Both the position numbers and the translations under genes were made by a program. This document shows positions 1-7,726 of a stretch of DNA of 23,157 bases, in pieces (positions within the stretch are counted from its first letter, which is position 1; every line of letters begins with the position of its first letter). The DNA is from CAWGCE01 sp964480915 (GTDB taxonomy: Bacteria > Planctomycetota > Planctomycetia > Pirellulales > Pirellulaceae), in contig CAYZRS010000070.1 of assembly GCA_964480915.1 (NCBI GenBank), positions 1-23,157 on the forward strand, given 5' to 3'. The notes under the pieces are model-generated. The model searched no databases, had not been told where the DNA came from, and saw only the letters and a program-made list of their open reading frames with translations.

Positions 1-489
1 TCTAAGTCGGACAGCAGTTATGTGTGGACGCAGCGAATTTTCTGGATGTGCATCGGATTTATTGCCATTGGCCTGGCCGACGCGATCATCGATTCGCTTG
101 TGATTGGCGCCCAGGCTCTCGCAGTCGCATGGATGCCCGGTTTTGCCTTTCCGGGATGGGCGATGACCGGTTTCGTTTTGTCTGGTTGGGCGTGTGCGTT
201 TCTCGCGCTAAGGCAGCTGTCGACCGGCGCAGCAATCTGGCGATGGAACATCACGGCCTCCACCTTCATTGGGATCACGATCGTCCTAACGGCTTTGGCG
301 ACGTTGACGAAAATCTACGGACAGATTGTGCTTTCGCGGATGCTGGGCAATGGCGAGTTTGGCGATATGGTGCTGACGCAACATTACGTCTCGTTGGCAA
401 CCTACATTGGCTTGCCCATCGCCCTCATGGTGTTTGCGTTCCACATTCGACAGCGGGCACAAGCGGAGCGCTTCGTGCGGTCGGCGTGA
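1..489 (+). CDS. Multi-pass membrane protein, 5' end cut by the window
   Basis: The frame is open from base 1, reading S-K-S-D-S-S-Y before the first possible start (GTG at 22), so the gene probably begins outside the window. The visible 155-162 residues hold about four hydrophobic segments: one beginning IFWMCIGFIAIG, one around MTGFVLSGWACAFLAL, one around FIGITIVLTALATL, and one around YIGLPIALMVFAFHI. A short basic tail (RQRAQAERFVRSA) follows. This is an integral inner-membrane protein. I see no catalytic motif and do not recognise the family. It converges on the minus-strand gene ending at 683, and no clear terminator lies between them. Coding status is supported by coherent membrane topology; function is unknown. 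Confidence 0.7.
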   Translation, partial: SKSDSSYVWTQRIFWMCIGFIAIGLADAIIDSLVIGAQALAVAWMPGFAFPGWAMTGFVLSGWACAFLALRQLSTGAAIWRWNITASTFIGITIVLTALATLTKIYGQIVLSRMLGNGEFGDMVLTQHYVSLATYIGLPIALMVFAFHIRQRAQAERFVRSA

Positions 490-682
490 GTGCGATCGGT
501 GTGAGTGTGGTCGCAAGCTTTCAAGACGGAGCCTCGTGCACCAGAACGCCCGCATCGCGACAGCTCGAGTGAGCCGGTAGTGGCCACGTGCGAATGGCGA
601 TGGGGTTGGCAGAACGCAGGGAATTCTACGCACTTGGCTGGGAGCGAATGTTTGAGACCAGCGTTTGAGCCAAGCCGCACCG

Positions 683-850
683 CTAAATGCGGGGCACCTT
701 CCACCAAGGCCACGCTCCGTAGCTGCTGCCTTCGAGCCACAGCATTACGCAGGCCGCCACCAGCGCGATGAACGCAACCAACAGCATCATGGTGTAGACA
801 TCAGACTTGGGCTTTTCGCCCGAGAACTTAGAGGAGTCGGGAGGCGACAC
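683..850 (-). CDS. Small single-pass membrane protein, 55 residues
   Basis: This reading frame starts at GTG 850 and stops at TAG 683. The protein begins MSPPDSSKFSGEKPKSDVYT, has one strong membrane segment (MMLLVAFIALVAACVMLWL, about residues 21-39), and ends with a short aromatic tail (SYGAWPWWKVPRI). The start lies 21 bases inside the 3' end of the upstream coiled-coil gene, whose stop is at 828, so translation is probably coupled. An AAAGGG ribosome binding site sits 5 bases before this GTG; another GTG at 856 is too close to that site. The polar N-terminus, single helix and coupling to a membrane protein suggest the two products act together at the membrane, which is inference. Function is unknown. 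Confidence 0.72.
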   Translation of the reverse strand: MSPPDSSKFSGEKPKSDVYTMMLLVAFIALVAACVMLWLEGSSYGAWPWWKVPRI

Positions 851-1667
851 GATCACCCTTTCTAATAACGCCCTGGAGGAACTCAGGGACGATGCGTCCG
901 ACCGCTCGGTCAGAACTTGTTTCGATAACTTGCAGCCGGCCCAAGTAGGCGCCGGTTGCCCGATAGACGTCCAGTGTGTGTCCGCGACGAATGCCTTCGT
1001 CGGTTCCCATGGATACTTCGATCAGGTTTGAATTGCGCACGGCGGTTACGATTCCGTCGACCTTCGGCGGAATGTCGTCGACCGGTGTGTCGACGGTCAT
1101 GCCGTTACGATCAAGGATCAACTTGGCCGAGGAGAGTTCCCCAATCAGTTGATTGTTGCGTTCCTTCAGCCGACGCAATTCACCTTCGCTCTGATTCAAC
1201 TTGTCGGCCAAAGAGCGAGCTTCGGTCAACTGGCCATCGCGGTCCAAGCGAGCCGTGCGGATTTCTCCACGCATGGCGTCGACTTCATCCTTGAGCCGCT
1301 TCATTTGGTTCTGGTTGGTTTCGAGCAGCTTAATCTTCTCGGCGTTCTCTTGTCGCAACCGTTGTCGTTCGTCTTCCGCCTTCACCAGTTGCTGGGAAAG
1401 TTCTCGACTGCGAACTTCCAAAACGGCCAACGATTCGGCTCGAGCTGCTCGCTCAAGCGCCAGTTCATTCAACGTCTTTTCGCGTTGCGATTCGAGCGTT
1501 GCGACTTCATCCTTGGCCTTCTTTAGGCGCGCTTGGAGTCCGTTTTGTGGATTGGTGACCGCATCTTTCCAGTTTGTGTGCGTCGCATAAACCATCATCG
1601 TGATGGTCATAAAAACGAGGCTCATAAGAAAGATCAGAAAGATCAAGATCCTGCCAACTAGCGACAT
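828..1667 (-). CDS. Membrane-anchored coiled-coil protein
   Basis: The protein has 279 residues. Residues about 5-29 form an N-terminal membrane anchor (ILIFLIFLMSLVFMTITMMVY). Residues about 43-175 are heptad-like and rich in Glu, Lys, Arg, Gln and Leu, a long coiled coil. The last 80 residues or so (from VDGIVTAVRNSNLIEVSMG to GDRVASRLL) look like a compact beta-rich domain with Gly-Asp turns. The layout suggests an envelope scaffold, coil and C-terminal domain facing the periplasm, with the small membrane protein at 850-683 as possible partner. It resembles planctomycete coiled-coil proteins often called Smc-like from composition alone; no ATPase motif is present, so it is not an SMC. The 190 bases before it separate it from lnt and probably hold its promoter. 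Confidence 0.85.
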   Translation of the reverse strand: MSLVGRILIFLIFLMSLVFMTITMMVYATHTNWKDAVTNPQNGLQARLKKAKDEVATLESQREKTLNELALERAARAESLAVLEVRSRELSQQLVKAEDERQRLRQENAEKIKLLETNQNQMKRLKDEVDAMRGEIRTARLDRDGQLTEARSLADKLNQSEGELRRLKERNNQLIGELSSAKLILDRNGMTVDTPVDDIPPKVDGIVTAVRNSNLIEVSMGTDEGIRRGHTLDVYRATGAYLGRLQVIETSSDRAVGRIVPEFLQGVIRKGDRVASRLL

Positions 1668-1819
1668 GGCGAATACTCTTCATGGTTCCGGGTGAAAAGG
1701 AGCCCAGCTCGACACTTCAGAAAGTGTCACCGCGACGACGTCCGATCGCTGGGCAGCAACCTCCAGTATACGTAGAGCCCGAAAAACGTGTCAAAAATTC
1801 CCTCAAAACAGAGCTTCTG

Positions 1820-1835
1820 ACGCCCCGCCGGGCGT
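1820..1835 (-). terminator. Possible weak terminator after lnt
   Basis: A GC-rich hairpin, ACGCCC and GGGCGT around a 4-base loop, lies 23 bases after the lnt stop on the minus strand. A short T run (TGTTTT) follows only about 9 bases further on, after a second small hairpin. Position fits the end of the trpG-moeA-lnt operon, but the stem is short and the T run is displaced. Confidence 0.3.
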
Positions 1836-1857
1836 GGTCATTTTCCGCTGGCTGCGA

Positions 1858-3546
1858 CTATGACGGTTGTACCGATCTTGCGATTCCGGCCCAGGCGGCC
1901 GCCACGCAGACGAGCACGCACAAAAAGGGCCCTAAATCTCCCCAGGATTCGTAGAAGCTGGTCGGACCGACATGCGGCCTCGCTGCGGCCCAAACGACAC
2001 CTGTGCTGTGCCTGGGCCCCTTTTCGAGCACTCGGCCGTGAGCGTCAATTGCGGCTGAAAAGCCCGTATTGGCCGCAATGAACTGAGGCCGCCTCAATTC
2101 GACCGATCGCATGATGCCACAGGCGAGATGGAAATCGAGCTGACTCGAGCCCCAGAACCAACCATCGTTGGTGATCGTCACCAAAGCATCCGGCTTCTCG
2201 CCGGCCGCTGTCAGATCGCGAACCTGCCGCCGGATCAAATGGGGCACCGTGTTCTCGTAGCAGATGTTGGGACAAAGCGTGACTGTTCTGATTCGGAATG
2301 CCTCGGCCGCCGTACCGCACGTGAGCCCGTTCGACATCGGTGTGAGTTTGTAAAGCCAAGGAAACCAGTCGCCCCCCGGTACGTACTCGCCAAAAATCAC
2401 CGGATGCATCTTGTGGTAATACTTGGCCGCCGCTCCCGGTTCGAGCCACTGCGCCGAATTGAAACGTTCGACTTGATTGCCGACATAGCGCCGACCGGGT
2501 GAACCGACCAACACCGGGCGTCCTACCATGTTCGCGAAGTTGGCCGCGGCCCGCTCATTCTCGGCCGCGTACGATCTGAGTTCTTCCTCGCGGATGCCTT
2601 CTTCGGCATCGATGGAAAACGGCTCCACAAAATCGAACCAGAAGCGGGCGTACATCGATTCGGGCCACACGACGAGGTCGGTGTCGGGACGAGCCTGCAA
2701 TGCCTCACGCGTCAGCTCGAAGTATTGCTCCATCGCTTCGAGCCGGTTGTCTTTTTCAAAAGTCGTGTCGATTGACCCTTGAATCAGCGCGATCTTGACC
2801 GGCTCGACCGCGGCGTCGACCCAAGACTGTGACAAGCGGAACTTGCCGTAACCAACAACAAGACTCAGCATGGCCAAGATTCCGACCGCCGCAGCGATTC
2901 GTTGGCGTGAGCCGGCCGGTATCGCCGTTTCGTTGTCTCGCTCAACAGTCTGCGCTGAGCGATTTGGTAAGAACCGGCTAACGCAAGCAGCAACCCACAT
3001 GATGGCGAATGCCACCGCGTACGCGCCGCCCACGTCGGCGATTTGGATGAGCGTGGGTTGCTCTGCCTGAGTGTGACCTAAGAGCCCCATCGAGAACCCG
3101 GTAAGGAAATGGCCGCGTATCAGTTCCAAACCGGTCCAGATCGCCGGCGCAACGATCACCGTCGGCCAGCGCAGCCGGTGAACTGCGAGGCGACTCAAAC
3201 CCACAAACAGAGGTAAGTAGGCAGCCAGATAGGCGGCCAGTGCCAGCCAGCCAAAGTAGGCCGACCAATGCGGTAGTCGAATCCAGTGGATGACCAAGAG
3301 CCAATGGAGCAGCGCCGCCAGGTAAAGTTGTCGATAGGGGTGGCGGCCGTCCCAACGGGGTTGTCGAATCTGCCACACCCAACCGGCCGGTGCGAGCCAG
3401 GCCATCCACCACCATCCGACCGGTGGAAAGGCGGTCCACAACAACAGGCCGCTGGTGGCTGCGATCAGGAACGTATGCCACGACTTGGGCACCTTGGCGC
3501 TCGTGGGTCCGTTTGTCGGAGATTCGTCGGCAGGTTCCGAAGGCAT
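1858..3546 (-). CDS. lnt: Apolipoprotein N-acyltransferase
   Basis: Lnt adds the third acyl chain to the N-terminal Cys of lipoproteins in the inner membrane, using phospholipid as donor. The 562-residue product has several N-terminal membrane helices (about 25-225) and a nitrilase-fold domain (about 250-535), then a last membrane helix (about 538-555). The Glu-Lys-Cys triad is visible: E296 in VVWPESMY, K379 in YYHKMHPVIFGEYVPG and C429 in PNICYENTVP. ATG 3546 was chosen because it lies 14 bases after the moeA stop with GGCGGA before it; the frame stays open upstream to 3816, but that part overlaps moeA and reads as non-protein-like sequence. It is the last gene of a trpG-moeA-lnt unit. Length is slightly above the usual 500-540 residues. 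Confidence 0.93.
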   Translation of the reverse strand: MPSEPADESPTNGPTSAKVPKSWHTFLIAATSGLLLWTAFPPVGWWWMAWLAPAGWVWQIRQPRWDGRHPYRQLYLAALLHWLLVIHWIRLPHWSAYFGWLALAAYLAAYLPLFVGLSRLAVHRLRWPTVIVAPAIWTGLELIRGHFLTGFSMGLLGHTQAEQPTLIQIADVGGAYAVAFAIMWVAACVSRFLPNRSAQTVERDNETAIPAGSRQRIAAAVGILAMLSLVVGYGKFRLSQSWVDAAVEPVKIALIQGSIDTTFEKDNRLEAMEQYFELTREALQARPDTDLVVWPESMYARFWFDFVEPFSIDAEEGIREEELRSYAAENERAAANFANMVGRPVLVGSPGRRYVGNQVERFNSAQWLEPGAAAKYYHKMHPVIFGEYVPGGDWFPWLYKLTPMSNGLTCGTAAEAFRIRTVTLCPNICYENTVPHLIRRQVRDLTAAGEKPDALVTITNDGWFWGSSQLDFHLACGIMRSVELRRPQFIAANTGFSAAIDAHGRVLEKGPRHSTGVVWAAARPHVGPTSFYESWGDLGPFLCVLVCVAAAWAGIARSVQPS

Positions 3547-3560
3547 GAGGTCCGCCACAT

Positions 3561-4781
3561 TTACGTTGCGGTGAATGGCAAATACTCGACGATCGAGCCA
3601 ATCTCGAATTCCGATCGATCGGCGGGAAACACGGCCAGGCAATTGGCTTGTGTGAAGGTATGAAGATCGGACGAGCCAAGCCAGGGCAATACTTCTAAAT
3701 GGGCCACTCGGTGCTCGTTGTCGAGTTGCCCATTGGTCACTCGGGCAGGGAAATAGGTAGTGCGGTCGCCCGTCTGCCGATACTCGTTTTTCATGACCGC
3801 GGTAGGCAGAGCCCAAGCGGCGGTCCGCTGTCCGGCGATTTGCTGCAGGGCCGGTTGTACGAACAGCCGGAAACAGACGAGGCTACTGACCGGATTCCCA
3901 GGCAGCCCGAAAACCAAAGTGCCCGCTGCCGATTCACCAAACCAGATCGGTTTACCCGGTTTGAGTCGTACTTTGTGGAACACTTGGGAAACGCCGCATT
4001 CCTTCAGTACCTCTGGCACCAAATCAAAATCGCCTGCCGAGACGCCTCCGCTGAGCAACAACACATTCTGCTGCAGCCCCATTTCGATCAGCCGTTTCAA
4101 TTCGTCACGATCGTCGACTCCAATGCCAAGATCGGTGACAGCAGAGCCGAGCTCTTGTGCCATGGAGGCCAGCATCGGTCCATTCGAGTTGCGGATTTGG
4201 CCAGGTGCCAGTGGTTGGCCAACTGGTACCAGTTCGCTTCCCGTTGCCAGGATCGCGACGCTGGCTGCGGGAGTCACTTGGACCGAGTCATAACCGGTTT
4301 CTGCCAACACACCCAGTTCGGCGGCCGCGACGCGATGGCCCGCTTCGAGTACGACGTCTCCCGCACGACAGATTCTGCCAGCTCGCATGAGGTTTTGTTC
4401 TGGCTTCACCGGAAACTGTCGGACGATCACGGAAGCCGTTAGCTCCTCCGTTTGCTCGCGTGCCACCACGGCGTCGGCACCGCTTGGCAGGGTGGCGCCG
4501 GTCATGATCTTGACCGATGAACCCAAGTCGAGTGGCGGTGGCGTTGCCTCGCCGGCTGCGATGGTGCCCGCCACGGGCAGCTCGGTTTCGGCTGACACGA
4601 TTTCGCTGGAGCGAACCGCAAAACCGTCCATGAGCGCCCGGTCGAAGGGCGGCGTGCTCGTGTCACTGACGATCGGGCTGGCGATCACTAGGCCGGTTGC
4701 GTCGCGGAGTGAAACGCTGACAGCCGGATTGGGCTTTGCCCGTTGGCCGATGAGTTTGAGTGCTTCGTCAATTTCGATCAT
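3561..4781 (-). CDS. moeA: Molybdopterin molybdenumtransferase
   Basis: MoeA inserts molybdate into adenylylated molybdopterin, the final step of molybdenum cofactor synthesis, in the cytoplasm. The 406-residue product shows the expected order: an N-terminal part with TPPFDRALMDGFAVRS, the GTIAAGE and KIMTGATLPSGADAVV segments, the MoCF-binding domain with ILATGSEL, RNSNGPML, LLLSGGVSAGDFD and VFGLPGNPVSS, and a C-terminal beta domain. Length matches the family. ATG 4781 is preferred over the in-frame TTG at 4784 because it forms a TGATG overlap with the trpG stop, a typical coupled arrangement. No other molybdenum cofactor genes are in the window, so its placement with trpG and lnt reflects operon shuffling rather than pathway grouping. 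Confidence 0.95.
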   Translation of the reverse strand: MIEIDEALKLIGQRAKPNPAVSVSLRDATGLVIASPIVSDTSTPPFDRALMDGFAVRSSEIVSAETELPVAGTIAAGEATPPPLDLGSSVKIMTGATLPSGADAVVAREQTEELTASVIVRQFPVKPEQNLMRAGRICRAGDVVLEAGHRVAAAELGVLAETGYDSVQVTPAASVAILATGSELVPVGQPLAPGQIRNSNGPMLASMAQELGSAVTDLGIGVDDRDELKRLIEMGLQQNVLLLSGGVSAGDFDLVPEVLKECGVSQVFHKVRLKPGKPIWFGESAAGTLVFGLPGNPVSSLVCFRLFVQPALQQIAGQRTAAWALPTAVMKNEYRQTGDRTTYFPARVTNGQLDNEHRVAHLEVLPWLGSSDLHTFTQANCLAVFPADRSEFEIGSIVEYLPFTAT

Positions 4782-5371
4782 CAAGGGGCACTCATCGACA
4801 GGAAGTTCTGTAGCAACTGGGGTCCGGTCGTTGAGAGAAAACTCTCCGGATGAAACTGAACGCCGACCACCGGTAGGCTGCGATGCCGGATGGCCATGAT
4901 CTCTTTTTCGCCGTCAGGAGTTTGGCTCCATCCGGAAACTTCGAACTCTTCTGAAAGCGTTGGCGGATCGATCAACAAGCTGTGGTATCGCGTGGCCGTC
5001 ATCGGATTGGGCAGTCCGCTGAAAATTCCTCGGCCATCATGTTCGATCTCATCCGTCTTGCCATGCATCAGCCGTTTGGCGCGCACAATCGTACCGCCAA
5101 ACGCTTGGCCAATCGATTGATGTCCTAAGCAAACACCCAGCAGCGGAATCTTGCCGGCAAAGTGGTGGGCACATTCGAGCGAGATGCCGGCCTCGTTCGG
5201 AGTGCACGGCCCGGGCGAAATGATTAGGTGGCTGACTGGCAATGATGCAATTTCGGAAAGGGTCGTTTGGTCATTACGAAAAACGCGAATGTCGAGCGTT
5301 CCATCCAACTCGCCCAGTCGCTGAACCAAGTTGTAGGTAAACGAATCGTAGTTATCGATAAGAACGATCAT
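4781..5371 (-). CDS. trpG: Anthranilate/aminodeoxychorismate synthase glutamine amidotransferase subunit
   Basis: A class I glutamine amidotransferase that supplies ammonia to a chorismate-using synthase, for tryptophan (TrpG) or folate (PabA). The 196-residue length is typical. The family start MIVLIDNYDSFTYNL is intact, as are the oxyanion motif SPGPCTPNEAG, the nucleophile in LLGVCLGHQSIGQAFGG (C81), and H174 and E176 in VQFHPES. The frame is open upstream to 5737, but that part overlaps the opposite-strand gene and is not protein-like, so ATG 5371 is the start. It overlaps moeA by one base. No trpE or pabB is adjacent, so the sequence cannot decide between the two roles; a single copy often serves both pathways. 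Confidence 0.93.
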   Translation of the reverse strand: MIVLIDNYDSFTYNLVQRLGELDGTLDIRVFRNDQTTLSEIASLPVSHLIISPGPCTPNEAGISLECAHHFAGKIPLLGVCLGHQSIGQAFGGTIVRAKRLMHGKTDEIEHDGRGIFSGLPNPMTATRYHSLLIDPPTLSEEFEVSGWSQTPDGEKEIMAIRHRSLPVVGVQFHPESFLSTTGPQLLQNFLSMSAP

Positions 5372-5455
5372 GGCCGTCGGTTTGCTAAAAGATTGGATGA
5401 AAGGTGTGCGAATGATGAGTGCTGGCACTGCGCGCGGCTGTTTTCCTGCACAATG

Positions 5456-5483
5456 GCGACAACGATCGACCGATCGTTGTCGC
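5456..5483. promoter_or_regulatory. 28-bp perfect inverted repeat, candidate operator
   Basis: Two perfect 13-base arms, GCGACAACGATCG and CGATCGTTGTCGC, are separated by only two bases (AC). The element sits in the 218-bp gap between the divergent trpG and 5590 genes, 84 bases from the trpG start and 106 bases from the other start. The near absence of a loop and no following T run argue for a dimeric regulator site or cruciform rather than a terminator. The regulator is not identified. Confidence 0.55.
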
Positions 5484-5589
5484 GGATCAAGCGATTCTAG
5501 TAAGTTGGTCGATGGTCTTACTATAGACCGGCAACCAGCTTCCGCGAAGTTGCTCGCCGCTGCCCGATTCCTGAGCTGTTCTCGATCGT

Positions 5590-6450
5590 ATGTTGATATT
5601 TCTATTTTGCATTCTGGGTGTCGTCGGTTGGGCATCGGCCGATGAGGCAGGTGATGAGCCTGCTGCGCCGCTGATGCAGATGTTTGATCTTCAGCCCAGC
5701 CAGACCGAAGTCGAGTCGTTCGATGTCGAGCAAGCACCGGCCGGAACCAAGACGCTGCTGAAGAGCCTGATCGTCGAAATTTTGCCGGAAGAGTTTGAAG
5801 AGACCAAGAAGTGGGGCCGGACGAAGAAGGTTTGGGATGGGCTCCATATGAAGATGGATGGATTGGAACTCAAAACAAAGCGGCGATGGAAAGAGGCCAA
5901 TCATGGTACCTGGAAGATGCACCGAGTTTCCTTGGTCGATCCTGATCAGTATCTTCGCGCTCAAGTGAGTGACATTCAGAAACCGTCGCTTGGAAAACTC
6001 TCATTCGACCTGATGTTGGCTGCCAAATTGGATGTCTACGGAAGAATGCAAGAGTGGCAACGTGGCGTGCGTCTGTTCAGCATCAGTGGTGATGCGACGG
6101 CAGACGTGGAAATCCGCACCCACTTCCTTGTGGAAACCAAGTTGGACATGACGACCATTCCACCTGGACTCATCATCAAACCGACGGCCGAGACGGCAGA
6201 GATTCGTCTATTGGACTTTGATCTACATCGAGTGAGCAAGGCGAGTGGTCCGGTAGTTCGTGAATTGGGCGCTGGGCTGGAAAAGATGCTACGTCGCGAA
6301 CTGGCAGATGAAAACAAGAAGATTGTCGATCGAATCAATCGTCAACTAGGAAAAAAAGAGGATGATCTCAAACTGTCGGTTCAAGACCTCATTAAGAAAA
6401 AGTGGCTCGGTCTAGACGAAGATCGGGAATTGGGCAGTGACGCAGGCTGA
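5590..6450 (+). CDS. Secreted protein of unknown function
   Basis: The 286-residue product starts with a signal peptide-like segment (MLIFLFCILGVVGWASA, cleavage probably near residue 18). The mature part is rich in Lys and Glu with alternating hydrophobic strands, for example FDLMLAAKLDVYGRMQEW, ISGDATADVEIRTHFLVET and TAEIRLLDFDLHRVS. A C-terminal amphipathic helix follows (ELGAGLEKMLRRELADENKK and on). Long amphipathic strands plus a C-terminal helix faintly recall lipid-binding tubular (TULIP-like) proteins, but this is a guess from pattern only. No catalytic motif is visible. It lies 128 bases before nadA on the same strand and is divergent from trpG. Confidence 0.8.
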   Translation: MLIFLFCILGVVGWASADEAGDEPAAPLMQMFDLQPSQTEVESFDVEQAPAGTKTLLKSLIVEILPEEFEETKKWGRTKKVWDGLHMKMDGLELKTKRRWKEANHGTWKMHRVSLVDPDQYLRAQVSDIQKPSLGKLSFDLMLAAKLDVYGRMQEWQRGVRLFSISGDATADVEIRTHFLVETKLDMTTIPPGLIIKPTAETAEIRLLDFDLHRVSKASGPVVRELGAGLEKMLRRELADENKKIVDRINRQLGKKEDDLKLSVQDLIKKKWLGLDEDRELGSDAG

Positions 6451-6503
6451 GCATTTGGCAGGCCTGGCCATTTATCTTTGCTAGAATTCAACACGCCAAG
6501 ATC

Positions 6504-6509
6504 TATAAT
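6504..6509 (+). promoter_or_regulatory. Candidate -10 box before nadA
   Basis: A consensus TATAAT lies 69 bases upstream of the nadA start, in the gap after the secreted-protein gene. The best -35-like hexamer (TTGCTA at 6478-6483) is 20 bases away, longer than ideal, so this remains a weak prediction. Confidence 0.3.
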
Positions 6510-6578
6510 TCAATCGCAGCGCCGGACGGTCTTCACATTCTGAGCGGAAGCTGTTTCTAATTCTCGAAGGAAATATCC

Positions 6579-7715
6579 ATGTCGACGGTGACTCAACCTG
6601 AACCAAAATTTGAATTGGCGCCCTACAAGTCGTTGGAGAACGAGGCACTTGCCGAACGCATTCAAAAAGTGAAGCAGCAATTGGGTTCCGAGTTGCTGAT
6701 CTTAGGCCACCACTATCAGCAAGACGAAGTGATCGACTTCGCCGACTTGCGGGGCGACAGTTTGAAACTGAGTCAGTTGGCTGCTGAGAACAACGAATGC
6801 AAAACGATTGTGTTCTGCGGAGTGCATTTCATGGCCGAGACGGCCGACATCTTGGCGAATCGACCCGCCGCGCTGGCTGAGCGGGACGGCGATCGAGTGA
6901 CGGTGATTCTGCCCGACATGGCGGCCGGTTGCTCGATGGCCGACATGGCGGCGATCGAGCAGGTCGAATCGGCTTGGGAAGAGATGGGGGAGGTCTTAGA
7001 CACCGAGGACATTACTCCCGTGACCTACATCAATTCGGCGGCCAGTTTGAAGGCGTTCTGCGGTAAACATGGTGGTATCGTCTGCACCTCCAGCAATGCG
7101 GCTCAGGTGCTTGAATGGGCTTTTCAGCGAACAAGTCGAGTGCTGTTCTTTCCTGACCAACATCTGGGTCGCAATACGGCGCTGACGATGGGCATCACGA
7201 ATGAGCAGATGCCCGTCTGGAGCCCGTTTGATGAAATGGGCGGTCACCGCGAAGAGAAACTGAAGCAATCCAAAGTCGTGCTCTGGCAAGGGCATTGCAG
7301 CGTACATCAAACGTTCCAGGCAGCTCACGTTCATCAGTTTCGCGAGCAGCATCCTGGCATCAAGATTCTGGTACACCCGGAATGCCCGCAGGAAGTCAAC
7401 GACTTAGCCGATGTGTCCGGCTCGACGGGTAAGATTCTGGCGACGGTGGAAGCCTCGCCACCAGGAACGAAGTGGGCGATCGGTACCGAATTGCATCTTG
7501 TAAACCGGTTGAAGAAAGACCACCCCGAGCAAGAAATCCATTTTCTTTCGCCCGTCGTATGCATGTGCGCCACGATGTACCGCATCGATCTGGCGCACTT
7601 GGCCTGGAGCCTGGAGAATCTGGCAGCCGGGACGCCCGTCAACCGTATCGAGGTCGACGCCGAAACCAGCAAGTGGTCGCTGGTCGCCTTGGAGCGGATG
7701 TTAGAAGTTGTTTAG
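6579..7715 (+). CDS. nadA: Quinolinate synthase
   Basis: NadA condenses iminoaspartate with dihydroxyacetone phosphate to quinolinate in NAD synthesis, using a 4Fe-4S cluster. The 378-residue product carries LILGHHYQQDEVIDFADLRG, DSLKLSQLAA and FCGVHFMAETADIL near the N-terminus. Likely cluster cysteines are C118 in PDMAAGCSMAD, C269 in LVHPECPQEV and C328 or C330 in SPVVCMCATM. The length and Cys spacing fit the longer NadA type of Bacillus rather than the E. coli type. An AGGA site sits seven bases before the ATG. No nadB or nadC is nearby. It ends only 11 bases from the convergent gene stop at 7727. Confidence 0.96.
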   Translation: MSTVTQPEPKFELAPYKSLENEALAERIQKVKQQLGSELLILGHHYQQDEVIDFADLRGDSLKLSQLAAENNECKTIVFCGVHFMAETADILANRPAALAERDGDRVTVILPDMAAGCSMADMAAIEQVESAWEEMGEVLDTEDITPVTYINSAASLKAFCGKHGGIVCTSSNAAQVLEWAFQRTSRVLFFPDQHLGRNTALTMGITNEQMPVWSPFDEMGGHREEKLKQSKVVLWQGHCSVHQTFQAAHVHQFREQHPGIKILVHPECPQEVNDLADVSGSTGKILATVEASPPGTKWAIGTELHLVNRLKKDHPEQEIHFLSPVVCMCATMYRIDLAHLAWSLENLAAGTPVNRIEVDAETSKWSLVALERMLEVV

Positions 7716-7726
7716 CGGAGTGTTCG

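Noticed and set aside
3547..3816. N-terminal 90-residue extension of Lnt
   Set aside because: It overlaps the moeA 3' end, is not protein-like, and ATG 3546 has a ribosome binding site.
5372..5737. N-terminal 122-residue extension of TrpG
   Set aside because: The family start MIVLIDNYDSFTYN is at 5371; the extension overlaps the opposite gene and the inverted repeat.
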